Shown: positions 7,388-16,074 of the stretch, piece after piece
Layout of the letters: each line of letters begins with the position of its first letter
How positions within the stretch are numbered: position 1 is the first letter of the stretch
Source of the DNA: Thermoleophilaceae bacterium
Lineage (GTDB): Bacteria; Actinomycetota; Thermoleophilia; Solirubrobacterales; Thermoleophilaceae
Assembly: GCA_036378175.1 (NCBI GenBank)
Contig: DASUWY010000024.1
Span: 1-64,000 of the forward strand
Length of the DNA stretch: 64,000 nt
Direction of reading: 5' to 3'
Program-made: the position numbers and the translations under genes
Notes under the pieces: model-generated
What the model saw: the letters and a program-made list of their open reading frames with translations, nothing else
Database searches by the model: none
Told to the model about the DNA's origin: nothing

Positions 7388-10057
7388 GTGCGACTCGACT
7401 CTCCGCTGCCCGAGAAGCTTGCGGTGGGGGAAGGAACGGCCCTGTTCGTGGCCGGCTGGTGCGTGTGCCCGCAGGGGAAGATCGAGTCGCTGTCGTTCGT
7501 CGCGGGCGGCGAGGAGCAGCCGGTGATGGAGCACGGCATGCCGCGGCTCGACGTGTTCAGGGCCCTCCACCCCGGGCTCGACCCGTTCCACACCGCCGGC
7601 GTGGAGCTCGACCCGGACTCGGAGGACGACCCCCACCTGGCGAGCTACCGCAGCGGGTTTTGGGGGATCGTGCGTGTGACCGCCGCGCCGGTCGAGCTGA
7701 GGCTGCGCGCCCGGATCGCGGAGGGCGGCACGGCTGAGGCCGAGCTGGCCCGGATCGAGGCCGAGCCGCCCGAACTACCGGCTTCACCCGCCGCGCCGGC
7801 GCCTCACGCCGGCCCGCTCGTGGCGATCTGCATGGCCACCTACAACCCGCCGCCCGAGCTGCTCCGGCGCCAGCTCGACTCGATCCGGGGGCAGACGCAC
7901 ACGAACTGGGTCTGCGTGATCAGCGACGACTGCTCCGACCCGGAGCGCTTCGCCGACCTCGAACAGGCGATCGGCGGCGACGCGCGCTTCGTCGTCTCAC
8001 GCTCGCCGCGCCGGCTCGGGTTCTACCGCAACTTCGAGCGTGCGCTCGAGCTCGCTCCGGAAGCCGCTGACTACGTGGCGATGTCGGATCAGGACGACGC
8101 GTGGCACGCGGACAAGCTCGAGGCGCTGCTCGCCGCCCTCGGCGGCGCGAAGCTCGTGTACAGCGACGCGCGAATCATCGACCGGGACGGGCGCGTGCTG
8201 TCCGACACCTATTGGCGCGAGCGGACCAACAACCATTCCGACCTTCTGTCGCTGCTCGTGGCCAACTCCGTGACCGGCGCGGCGTCGCTCTTTCCGCGCG
8301 AGCTGCTGCGCGACGCGCTCCCGTTCCCGCCCGCGCAGTTCTCGCACTTCCACGATCACTGGATCGGGCTGGTTGCGCTCTCGCTCGGCGAGATCGCGTT
8401 CGTGGACCGGCCGCTGTACGACTACGTGCAGCACGGACAGGCGGTGCTCGGACACGAGAACGCGAACCGGATGGTCAAGCTGCGTGATCGCGTGGCCGGC
8501 CTGCGCAGGGACCCGCGCGAACGCGTTCGCAAATGGCGAATGCACTACTTCGTGGACGTGTGCCGGCTCATGCAGTTCGCCACCGTGTTGTCCATGCGCT
8601 GCGGCGACCGGATGCCGGCGGCGAAGCGGCGCGAGCTCGATCGCTTCCTCAGCACGGACCGCTCGCTCGCGTCGGCCGGACGGCTGGCGGTGCGCGGCGC
8701 CCGCGAGCTCGTCGGCCGGCCGGAGACGCTGGGCGCCGAATGGATGCTGTTCTTCGCCTTTGCCTGGCGGCGGCTCCTCTCCGCCACCACGCGCGACCGG
8801 CCGCAGCGCGGGGTGCGGCTCGACGCCGTGCCGCCGCCGCAGCTCGATCCCAAGCCCGGCGCCCGCACCCCCGTGGCGCCGGCCGCGCGAGCCCTGGCGG
8901 AGAAGATCGCGCCGCTCGAGCTCGCGGTGCGAGACGACGCCCCCGAGCGGGTGAACCTCCTGATCCCGACCATCGACCTCGACCACTTCTTCGGCGGCTA
9001 CATCGCCAAGTTCAACCTCGCGAGCGCGCTGGCCGAGCGCGGGCTGCGGGTCAGGCTCGTGACGGTGGATCCGGTCCCGCCGCTGCCGCGCTCGTGGCAG
9101 CGCACGCTCGAGTCCTACAGCGGCCTCGAAGGGTTCTTCGAACGCGTGGAGGTCGAGTTCGCGCGCGAGGCACGCGGCGTGGAGGTGAGCCGTTCGGACC
9201 GCTTCATCGCCACCACGTGGTGGACGGCCCACATAGCGCACCGCGCCGTCCGGTCACTCGGCGGCGGCGGGCACTTCCTCTACCTGATCCAGGAGTACGA
9301 GCCGTTCACGTTCCCGATGGGTACGTACGCGGCGCTCGCGGCCGAGTCGTACAACCTGCCGCACCGCGCGCTCTTCTCCACGGAGTTCCTGCGCGAGTAC
9401 TTCCGGCGGCATGGGATAGGCGTTCACGGCGATGCCGACTCGGTCGCGTTCCAGAACGCGATCACCGCGATTCCTGCGCCGAGCGCCTCTGAGCTCGCGG
9501 CACGCTCCACGCGCAGGTTGCTCTTCTACGCCCGGCCGGAGCCGCACGCCGCCCGCAACATGTTCGAGCTGGGAGTGCTCGCGCTCATCCGCGCGGCGGA
9601 CGAGGGCGCGTTCGCGGGCGACTGGGAGCTCAACGGCATCGGCTCGGTTGAGCCCGGCCGGCGGCTCGTGCTTCGGGACGGCCTCTCGCTCACGCTCCTC
9701 CCCCGCTCCGGCCAGGACGAGTACGCGCAGTTGCTCCGCGGCCACGACGTGGGGCTGTCGTTGATGTACACGCCGCACCCGAGCCTCGTGCCGATCGAGA
9801 TGGCCTCGGCGGGGATGCTCACCGTCACGAACACGTTCGAGAACAAGACCGCGGAGGCACTCGCGGAAATCTCGCCGAATCTCATCGCGGCGCAGCCCAC
9901 GGTGGACGCGGTGGCGAGCGCGCTCCTCGAAGCCGCGAGCGGCGTGCATGACTTCGAGGGCCGGGCGCACGGCGCGCGCGTGCGCTGGAGCAGCGACTGG
10001 CGGCGATCCTTCGATTCCACGCTACTCGAACGCGTGCAGTCGTTCCTCTCCGAGTAG
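7388..10057 (+). CDS. Two-domain glycosyltransferase: GT2 (GT-A) plus WsaF-like GT-B
   Basis: An 889-residue protein. Residues 1-135 form an N-terminal domain I do not recognise. Residues about 143-390 are a GT2 fold: VAICMATYNPP, VISDDCSD, MSDQDDAWHADK (DxD-like metal site) and HFHDHWIGL. From about 520 to the end is a GT-B unit resembling the rhamnosyltransferase WsaF: LLIPTIDLDHFFGG, YLIQEYEPFTFPMG, RLLFYARPE and SLMYTPHPSLVPIEMASAG. No transmembrane segment, so it acts in the cytoplasm on the growing lipid-linked chain. Two catalytic modules in one chain could add two sugars in succession. GTG at 7388 is the start. Confidence 0.9.
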   Translation: MRLDSPLPEKLAVGEGTALFVAGWCVCPQGKIESLSFVAGGEEQPVMEHGMPRLDVFRALHPGLDPFHTAGVELDPDSEDDPHLASYRSGFWGIVRVTAAPVELRLRARIAEGGTAEAELARIEAEPPELPASPAAPAPHAGPLVAICMATYNPPPELLRRQLDSIRGQTHTNWVCVISDDCSDPERFADLEQAIGGDARFVVSRSPRRLGFYRNFERALELAPEAADYVAMSDQDDAWHADKLEALLAALGGAKLVYSDARIIDRDGRVLSDTYWRERTNNHSDLLSLLVANSVTGAASLFPRELLRDALPFPPAQFSHFHDHWIGLVALSLGEIAFVDRPLYDYVQHGQAVLGHENANRMVKLRDRVAGLRRDPRERVRKWRMHYFVDVCRLMQFATVLSMRCGDRMPAAKRRELDRFLSTDRSLASAGRLAVRGARELVGRPETLGAEWMLFFAFAWRRLLSATTRDRPQRGVRLDAVPPPQLDPKPGARTPVAPAARALAEKIAPLELAVRDDAPERVNLLIPTIDLDHFFGGYIAKFNLASALAERGLRVRLVTVDPVPPLPRSWQRTLESYSGLEGFFERVEVEFAREARGVEVSRSDRFIATTWWTAHIAHRAVRSLGGGGHFLYLIQEYEPFTFPMGTYAALAAESYNLPHRALFSTEFLREYFRRHGIGVHGDADSVAFQNAITAIPAPSASELAARSTRRLLFYARPEPHAARNMFELGVLALIRAADEGAFAGDWELNGIGSVEPGRRLVLRDGLSLTLLPRSGQDEYAQLLRGHDVGLSLMYTPHPSLVPIEMASAGMLTVTNTFENKTAEALAEISPNLIAAQPTVDAVASALLEAASGVHDFEGRAHGARVRWSSDWRRSFDSTLLERVQSFLSE

Positions 10058-10084
10058 CGGTTGGGACGCGTTACCCTGCCGCGG

Positions 10085-11524
10085 ATGCGTCGCGCCACAC
10101 TGGCCGGGGCGGCTGCGCTGCTGCTCGCCGGCCCGACCGTGCTCGCCTTCTTCTCGGGCGGGTTCTTCGCCGAGCCGCGCATCGTTGCGGCGCTGGTCGC
10201 GTGGCTTGGCGTGCTCGTGCTGGTGGCCGCCGGCGGCGCGCCGCTGCCGCGCAGCGCACCTGGGTGGCTGGCGCTCGTGGGCCTGGCTCTGCTCACCGCA
10301 TGGACCGCGCTCTCGATCACCTGGGCTCCGCTTCGGGGGCCCGCCACCGAGTACGTCGAGCGTCTCCTGCTCTACCTCGGAGCCTTTCTCGTGGCGATTG
10401 CCGTGGGCAGGCTGGCGCTGGTGGCGCGCGCGCTCGAGCCGGCACTTGCGGCCGGCATCGCGATCGTGATCGGCTACGGCCTGTCCGGGAGGCTGCTGCC
10501 AGGCGTGATCCACCTCGCGCACTCGGTCCACGCCGGTGGGCGGCTGGAGCAGCCGATCACCTACTGGAACTCCGAGGGGGCGCTCGCGGCGGTGGGGCTC
10601 GTGCTCTGCGCTCGCCTCGCAGGCGACGCCGGCCGGCCGCGCGCGATGCGCCTGGTCGCGGCAGCCGCCACCGCCGCGCTCGGCGCGGGCATCTATCTCT
10701 CGTACTCGCGTGGCGCCATCGCCGCGGCTGCCGTGGGACTGGTGGTTCTCGTGGCCGCCGTGCCGCTGCGCCCGCAGCTCCGGGCCTGTGCGGTCGCCGC
10801 AGTGGCGGGCGTGGTGGCGTCGGCGTGCGCGGCGGCCTTCCCGGGGGTCGCCTCACTTCACGGCGGGCTGGGCGCGCGCGAGCGCGATGGCGCGATCTTC
10901 TTCGCGATCCTCGTTCTCATCTCCGCGGCGTCGGCGTTGGTCATGAATCGGCTGATGAGCGCTGAGCGGGCGGAGGAGCGCCCGCTGCCGGGAGCGCGGC
11001 GGCGTTTGGGCATAGCCGCGGCGGTGGTGGGTCTGGTGCTCGCGGGGCTCGTGGTGGGAGGCCTCCAGGAGAAGGTGTCCGCCGCGGATCTGTCTAGAGC
11101 CAATCCCTCCCGCCTCACCACCGTCAGCTCGAACCGCTACGAGTACTGGCGCATCGCCGGCCGCGCGTTCGCTCACAACGCTTTCAAAGGGCTCGGAGCC
11201 GCCGGTTTCCGCACGTACTGGCTGCGGGAGCGCCCGATCAAGGAGAGCGTCCAGAACGTGCACTCGCTCGAGCTCGAGATGGCGGCCGAACTCGGTCTGG
11301 TGGGGCTGCTGCTCTTCTCGGCCACCATCGGCGGCGTCGGCTGGGCGGCGCGGCGTGCCCTGCAAGCGGACGCGGCCCTCACCGCGGGGTGGATGGCCGC
11401 GGCGCTCGTGTGGCTCCTGCACGCCTCGATCGACTGGGACTGGGAGCTCCCCGCGGTCACGCTGCCGGCGGTGATCCTCGCCGGGGCGCTCGTGGCGCGC
11501 TCCGAGGGCGCGCCGGAGGCGTAG
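10085..11524 (+). CDS. O-antigen ligase/polymerase-like membrane protein (Wzy_C family)
   Basis: Integral membrane protein of 479 residues with about ten or more hydrophobic segments and an N-terminal signal-anchor-like stretch after MRRATLAGAAALLLA. The Wzy_C/WaaL signature is visible as SNRYEYWRIAGRAF followed by GLGAAGFRTYWL and NVHSLELEMAAELGLVG, the periplasmic loop that carries the catalytic His in ligases. ATG at 10085 is preferred to TTG at 10061 because the hydrophobic leader begins directly after it. It lies between two glycosyltransferase genes, separated by 2 bases from the next. Predicted to polymerise or ligate the glycan on the outer face of the membrane. Confidence 0.86.
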   Translation: MRRATLAGAAALLLAGPTVLAFFSGGFFAEPRIVAALVAWLGVLVLVAAGGAPLPRSAPGWLALVGLALLTAWTALSITWAPLRGPATEYVERLLLYLGAFLVAIAVGRLALVARALEPALAAGIAIVIGYGLSGRLLPGVIHLAHSVHAGGRLEQPITYWNSEGALAAVGLVLCARLAGDAGRPRAMRLVAAAATAALGAGIYLSYSRGAIAAAAVGLVVLVAAVPLRPQLRACAVAAVAGVVASACAAAFPGVASLHGGLGARERDGAIFFAILVLISAASALVMNRLMSAERAEERPLPGARRRLGIAAAVVGLVLAGLVVGGLQEKVSAADLSRANPSRLTTVSSNRYEYWRIAGRAFAHNAFKGLGAAGFRTYWLRERPIKESVQNVHSLELEMAAELGLVGLLLFSATIGGVGWAARRALQADAALTAGWMAAALVWLLHASIDWDWELPAVTLPAVILAGALVARSEGAPEA

Positions 11525-11526
11525 CG

Positions 11527-13491
11527 GTGCCCGCGCTCTTCGTGAGCTATTCGGGCCTCCTCGGCGGGGCCGAGCGGCTGCTCCTCGACGTCGCCGGTGG
11601 GCAGGCCGAGCTTCCCACGATCGCGTGCCCGGAGGGAGGCCTCGCGGAGCAGGCCCGGTCCGCCGGGATGCACGTGATCCCGCTCAAGGAGCGACCGCCG
11701 CAGCTTCGGGCGAGCATGCGCGACCGCGCGGCGGCGCCGCTGCGGATCGCGGCGCACGCTCGCGAGCTGCGGTCCCTCGTGGACGCGCTGCGGCCGGATC
11801 TGATCTTCGCGTGGGGCATGCGGACCCTCCTCGCCGCTTCGGCACTTCCCTCGGATGGTCCGCCGCTCGTCTTCCAGCACAACGACCTGCTCCCCGGACC
11901 GTGGATCGCCCGCGCGGTCCGTACAGCCGCTCGCCGCGCGGACCTCGTCTGCGCTCCCTCCGGCTGCATCGCACGCGATCTGGGGATCCCCGCCCGCGTG
12001 ATCAATCCCGGCGTTGCGCTCGACGTCATCCGGCCCAGCCCGCTCCCGGCCGGCCCGCCCGAGGTGCTCACGCTCGGGGCGATCGTGGGCTGGAAGCGGC
12101 CGGACCTCGCGCTCGAGATAGGCGCGCTCGCGGCAAGGCAGATCCCAGAGCTGCGAATACGGATCGGCGGACGGCCGCTGGACGCCGAGGGCGAGGCGCT
12201 GCTCGACGCGATGCGCGCACGCGCGACGCAGCCGGATCTCGCCGGGCGGGTCGAGTTCGCCGGTCAGGTGGATCCCGCGGAGGCGCTGTCACGTGCCACG
12301 TGCCTCCTCCACTGCGCGGAACGCGAACCGTTCGGGATGGTCGTGGCCGAGGCGCTGGCGGCGGGGCGTCCGGCCGTCGTGCCCAACTCGTGTGGGCCCG
12401 CCGAGATCGTGGATCACACGTGCGGCGCGCGCTATGCGCCCGGCGACGCGGCGGCGGCGGCGCGCGGGGTGTGCAGCGCGATCGAGAACGCGCCTGAGCT
12501 TGGAAAGCTCGCCCGCGCCCGTGCCGAGACGCTGTACGACCGCGAGGAGCTGCGCCGGCGCTACCGCGACCTGGCGCACGAGCTGGCCGGAATCCATACA
12601 CCGGCAGGCGCTCGCGGCGAGGGCATCGCCCTCGTCACCGTCACTCACAACTCGAGCGCGCACGTGGAGCGGCTGCTCGCCACGGCCCGCACTCACCTCC
12701 CGGGAGCGCGGGCGATCGTGGTGGACTCGGGCTCGTCCGATGAGAGCGCGACCACCGCTCGCGTGAACGGCGCCCATGTGATCGAGCTTGGCGAGAACGC
12801 CGGCTTCGGCCGCGCGTCGAACATCGGCGTGGCGGAGGTGCACGAACCCGTCACGATCCTGATCAACCCCGACGTCGAGCTGTTGGACGACTCGCTGTTG
12901 CGGCTGGCTGACGCGCTGCGGAAGAGCGACCGCATCCTCGCACCGCTCGTGCTTCGCCCCAGCGGCGAGCGCCAGGACAGCGCCCAGCGCGAGCCGGGCT
13001 CCGCCGCGGCGCTTGCGATCGCGTTGATGCCGCCGGCGGTAATGCCGAGGCCGCTCCGGCACGCCGCCTCCCCATGGACCGCTCACGAGCCTCGGCGGGT
13101 CGCGTGGGCGGTGGGATGCTGCCTTGCGGCGCGCACCGAGACCCTCCGTCGACTCGGGCCGTTCGACGAGCGGATCTTCCTCTACGGCGAGGACCTCGAG
13201 CTCGGCTTGCGCGCCGGCGACCAGGGCGTGGAGACCTGGTTCTGGCCCGAGGCGCGCGTGATCCATCGGAGCGCCCACAGCAGCGAGCAGGAGTTTGCAG
13301 GCGAGCCGTTCAGGCTGCTCGCCGAACAGCGGCGCACGGTGATCGCGGAGCGGCGCGGCCTCGCCCGCGCACGTCGCGATCACATCCTGCAGGCCGTGAC
13401 CTTCGCCGACCGCATCGCGTTGAAGACGCTCATCGGGCGCAGCAGCGAGCGGGAGCGCCGGCAGCTCAGAGCCCTATGGCGGCACAGGTAG
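11527..13491 (+). CDS. Bifunctional GT4-GT2 glycosyltransferase fusion
   Basis: A 654-residue fusion. Residues 1-365 are a GT4 GT-B enzyme: FVSYSGLLGGAERLLLD, VINPGVALD, LGAIVGWKRPDLAL and the donor-site motif EREPFGMVVAEALAAGRP. From about residue 375 a GT2 GT-A domain follows: IALVTVTHNS, IVVDSGSSDES, ILINPDVELLDD (DxD-like), VGCCLAARTETLRRLG and FLYGEDLELGLRA. GTG at 11527, two bases after the stop of the ligase gene, is the start; the ORF upstream of it lies inside that gene. The last 16 bases overlap the next gene, which argues for translational coupling. It would add two consecutive sugars to the glycan. Confidence 0.9.
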   Translation: MPALFVSYSGLLGGAERLLLDVAGGQAELPTIACPEGGLAEQARSAGMHVIPLKERPPQLRASMRDRAAAPLRIAAHARELRSLVDALRPDLIFAWGMRTLLAASALPSDGPPLVFQHNDLLPGPWIARAVRTAARRADLVCAPSGCIARDLGIPARVINPGVALDVIRPSPLPAGPPEVLTLGAIVGWKRPDLALEIGALAARQIPELRIRIGGRPLDAEGEALLDAMRARATQPDLAGRVEFAGQVDPAEALSRATCLLHCAEREPFGMVVAEALAAGRPAVVPNSCGPAEIVDHTCGARYAPGDAAAAARGVCSAIENAPELGKLARARAETLYDREELRRRYRDLAHELAGIHTPAGARGEGIALVTVTHNSSAHVERLLATARTHLPGARAIVVDSGSSDESATTARVNGAHVIELGENAGFGRASNIGVAEVHEPVTILINPDVELLDDSLLRLADALRKSDRILAPLVLRPSGERQDSAQREPGSAAALAIALMPPAVMPRPLRHAASPWTAHEPRRVAWAVGCCLAARTETLRRLGPFDERIFLYGEDLELGLRAGDQGVETWFWPEARVIHRSAHSSEQEFAGEPFRLLAEQRRTVIAERRGLARARRDHILQAVTFADRIALKTLIGRSSERERRQLRALWRHR

Positions 13492-14492
13492 CCATCAACG
13501 CACGCGCCGCGGTGCGGCGGGAGATCGGCGGGGTGGAGCGCCTCGCGCGCGAGATGGCTGCGCGCCTCCCGCGGCTCAACCCGGCCCGCTACCGCGTCGT
13601 CCGCCCGCCGCAGCAGCTTGCGCACCGCGCGGGCCACATCTGGGAGCAGGCCGCCCTGCCACTGCTCGCCCGCGACGCAAGTCTCATCTACTCCCCCGCC
13701 AACCTGGCGCCGCTCGCCAGCCGCCGCAACGTGGTGGTGATCCACGACGTCGCCGCCCTGCGCCATCCCGAGTGGTACCGCCCGGCGTACGTGCGCTACC
13801 AGCGCGCGCTCCTGCCGCGCATCGCCCGCCGCGCGCACCTCGTGATCACCGTGTCGGAGTTCTCGAAGACCGAGCTGGTGGAGGTGCTGCAAGCCGATCC
13901 GGCGCGAATCGCAGTCGTCCCGAACGGGGTGGACGAGCGCTTCAACCCGCAGGCGGCGGCCGAGCAGGACCGCCCATACGTCCTCGTCGTCGGAACGCGG
14001 ATAGCGCGAAAGAACGTCGCGGCGCTGGACGAGTCGGCGCAGCGGCTCCGCGCGCTCGGCATCGACCTCGTCCACGCCGGATCCGGCCGCGGCTACATGC
14101 GCGCGGAGAGCGAGGCGCCGGTGCGCGAGCTCGGCTACGTGCCCGAAGACGACCTGCCCGGCCTCTACGCCGGCGCCGTGGCGCTGGCGATGCCGTCGCT
14201 GTACGAGGGCTTCGGCCTCCCCTGCCTCGAGGCGATGGCATGCGGCACGCCGGTGGTGGCCGCGAACCGCGCCGCGCTGCCGGAGACCACCGGCGGCGCC
14301 GCCGTGCTCGTGGACCCGGGCGACCACGCGGCGTTCGCCGGCGCTCTCGAGAAGATCGCCACCGACCCCGCGCACCGCGCCGACCTTTCGAGCCGCGCCA
14401 TAGAAAGAGCGCGGCCGTTCACCTGGGAGCGAACGGCCGCGCTGACTGATGCCGCGATAGAGCGGCTGCTCTCTACTTCTTCTTCAACGTGA
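13476..14492 (+). CDS. Glycosyltransferase family 4 (mannosyl/rhamnosyl-type)
   Basis: GT-B glycosyltransferase of 338 residues: the N-domain begins VAINARAAVRREIGGVERLAREM; then HDVAALRHPEWY, ITVSEFSKTELV, VVPNGVDERF, VVGTRIARKNV and the GT4 donor motif SLYEGFGLPCLEAMACGTPVV. These wordings are common in WbnH/MtfB-like mannosyl- and rhamnosyltransferases. ATG at 13476 overlaps the preceding gene by 16 bases. The C-terminus is a run of Ser/Thr and overlaps the convergent phosphatase gene by 20 bases. It closes the plus-strand glycan run that starts at 7388. Confidence 0.9.
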   Translation: MAAQVAINARAAVRREIGGVERLAREMAARLPRLNPARYRVVRPPQQLAHRAGHIWEQAALPLLARDASLIYSPANLAPLASRRNVVVIHDVAALRHPEWYRPAYVRYQRALLPRIARRAHLVITVSEFSKTELVEVLQADPARIAVVPNGVDERFNPQAAAEQDRPYVLVVGTRIARKNVAALDESAQRLRALGIDLVHAGSGRGYMRAESEAPVRELGYVPEDDLPGLYAGAVALAMPSLYEGFGLPCLEAMACGTPVVAANRAALPETTGGAAVLVDPGDHAAFAGALEKIATDPAHRADLSSRAIERARPFTWERTAALTDAAIERLLSTSSST

Positions 14493-16026
14493 ACGGCCCG
14501 CACGGCTTGTTGCCGACGTCCTTGATCGGCTTGCCGTTCTGATCGAGCAGCTTCACGGTGAACTTCTTCGCCGTGGCCGTGACCTGGCCGAAGCTGAAGG
14601 TGTTCGTGTTCGCGCACTGCATGCCCACGCCGTTCGGCGGTGGCGGCTTGAAGAACGCCGACGTGACCGCCGCGCCGGAGCCCGGCTTGCCGATCGTGTT
14701 GTCGATCTCCTGCGAGAACGTCCCGGTGCCGACGGGCCCGGTGGTGAACTCCTCGATCCCGCTGTTCTTCGGGCCGCCCGCCTCGAGCGTCTGGAAGCGC
14801 ACGTCGTTCACCAGGTTCGCGTGAACGTCGGTGGTGAGGAACACCGCGTTCTTCACCTTCTGCGTGAGGAACGTGAGCAGCTTCGTCCGCTCCGCCGCAT
14901 AGCCCTCCCAGCGGTCGTACGGCAGGGCGTAGAACTGCTGGATCGGCACCTCGTTCACGAGCACCTTCCACGTCGCGCTCGAGTGCTGCAGCGCGCGCTC
15001 GAGCAGCGCGAGCTGAGCGTGGCCGAGGAATGTGCGGGACGGGTCGTTGATCGCGTTCAGGCACGCGGGCGAAACCGGCTGGAGGAACTCGGGGTCGAGA
15101 GCCGAGAACAGCGACCGCGTGGTCTGCGGCGCCGTGGGCGCGTTGTCCGGCTGTCCCGTGGACGGGTTGTCGCACACATGGTTCGCCGACGCCTTGGCGC
15201 TGCGGAACGACCGCTCGTCGAGGAAGAACAGCTCCACGTTCTTGCCCCAGCGGAAGCTCCGGTAGAGCCCGGTGGCCGAGTGATAGGACACCGGCATGTA
15301 GTTCCGGAACGCCTTCACTCCCGCCTGGTAGATCGTGTTGCCGAACTCCGGCTTCGAGAAGTCGTTCTGGAACTCGTGGTCGTCCCACTCGTTGTACATG
15401 CCGCTCGCTTCGCGGATGCGCTGGTAGTTCTTCGTGGCGAGGTTCATCTTGTACTTCGCCCACTTCTGCCGGACGGTGGTGGCCAGGGTGCTCTCGCCCT
15501 TCACCTCGCTGTCCGAATAGATCGTGTCGCCGAGGTTGATCGAGAAGAGGTTCTTCTGCTTGGCCATCGCGCCGAACGCCTTCATCGGCCCGAAGAAGGG
15601 CTTCTTCGACCCGGGTGCCGGCTGAGCGTCCTCGTCGCCCGACCACGCGAACTTCACGGTGGCGTTCGCATTCGGCGAGGGCGCGGTATGGAAGCGGCCG
15701 ACGTCGCTGACCTTCTTCCCCGCCTTGAAGCGGTAGTAGTAGATCCTGTTCGGCTTGAGACCGCGGAAGCGCGTCTGCACGGTCAGGTCGCGGCGGGTTG
15801 TGGCGGTGACCTTGCGCGACTTCACGCCGCTCGTGAAGCGCTTGTTGGTGGCCACCTGCGCCGTGTACTTGCCGGCCTTGTCGGGCCGCGCCCAGACGAC
15901 GGCAGACTTCGACGTGACCTCAGCGGCGGTCACGCCGTAGTGGAAGCCGTGGGCGGCAAAGGCGCTCGGTGCGGCCAGCGCGAGTAAGCCGGCTGCGGCG
16001 AGCGCAAGCGGGACGGTTCTGCCCAT
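14473..16026 (-). CDS. phoD: Secreted PhoD-like alkaline phosphatase/phosphodiesterase
   Basis: 517-residue exported metallophosphatase of the PhoD family. A Sec-like signal peptide ends at PSAFA-AHG; there is no twin-arginine motif although PhoD is normally a Tat substrate. The N-terminal domain is fibronectin-like (VWARPDKAGKYTAQV, YYYRFKAG). The catalytic part shows WSGDEDAQ, INLGDTIYSDSE, YNEWDDHEFQND, LDERSFR and LTTDVHANLV, the metal-binding Asp/Asn/His set. Start ATG at 16026 has a strong Shine-Dalgarno AGGAGGAGGAG six bases upstream; an earlier in-frame ATG lacks one. It could release phosphate from phosphodiesters or wall polymers outside the cell. Forms a minus-strand pair with the upstream glycoside hydrolase. 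Confidence 0.9.
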   Translation of the reverse strand: MGRTVPLALAAAGLLALAAPSAFAAHGFHYGVTAAEVTSKSAVVWARPDKAGKYTAQVATNKRFTSGVKSRKVTATTRRDLTVQTRFRGLKPNRIYYYRFKAGKKVSDVGRFHTAPSPNANATVKFAWSGDEDAQPAPGSKKPFFGPMKAFGAMAKQKNLFSINLGDTIYSDSEVKGESTLATTVRQKWAKYKMNLATKNYQRIREASGMYNEWDDHEFQNDFSKPEFGNTIYQAGVKAFRNYMPVSYHSATGLYRSFRWGKNVELFFLDERSFRSAKASANHVCDNPSTGQPDNAPTAPQTTRSLFSALDPEFLQPVSPACLNAINDPSRTFLGHAQLALLERALQHSSATWKVLVNEVPIQQFYALPYDRWEGYAAERTKLLTFLTQKVKNAVFLTTDVHANLVNDVRFQTLEAGGPKNSGIEEFTTGPVGTGTFSQEIDNTIGKPGSGAAVTSAFFKPPPPNGVGMQCANTNTFSFGQVTATAKKFTVKLLDQNGKPIKDVGNKPCGPFTLKKK

Positions 16027-16074
16027 CGAGTCTCCTCCTCCTCGGTTGAACGGCATGGGGAACATACAGGCGCC

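Noticed and set aside
8518-8531. CGAACGCGTTCG, similar to a LexA box
   Set aside because: The spacer is two bases instead of four and the site is in the middle of the glycosyltransferase coding sequence.
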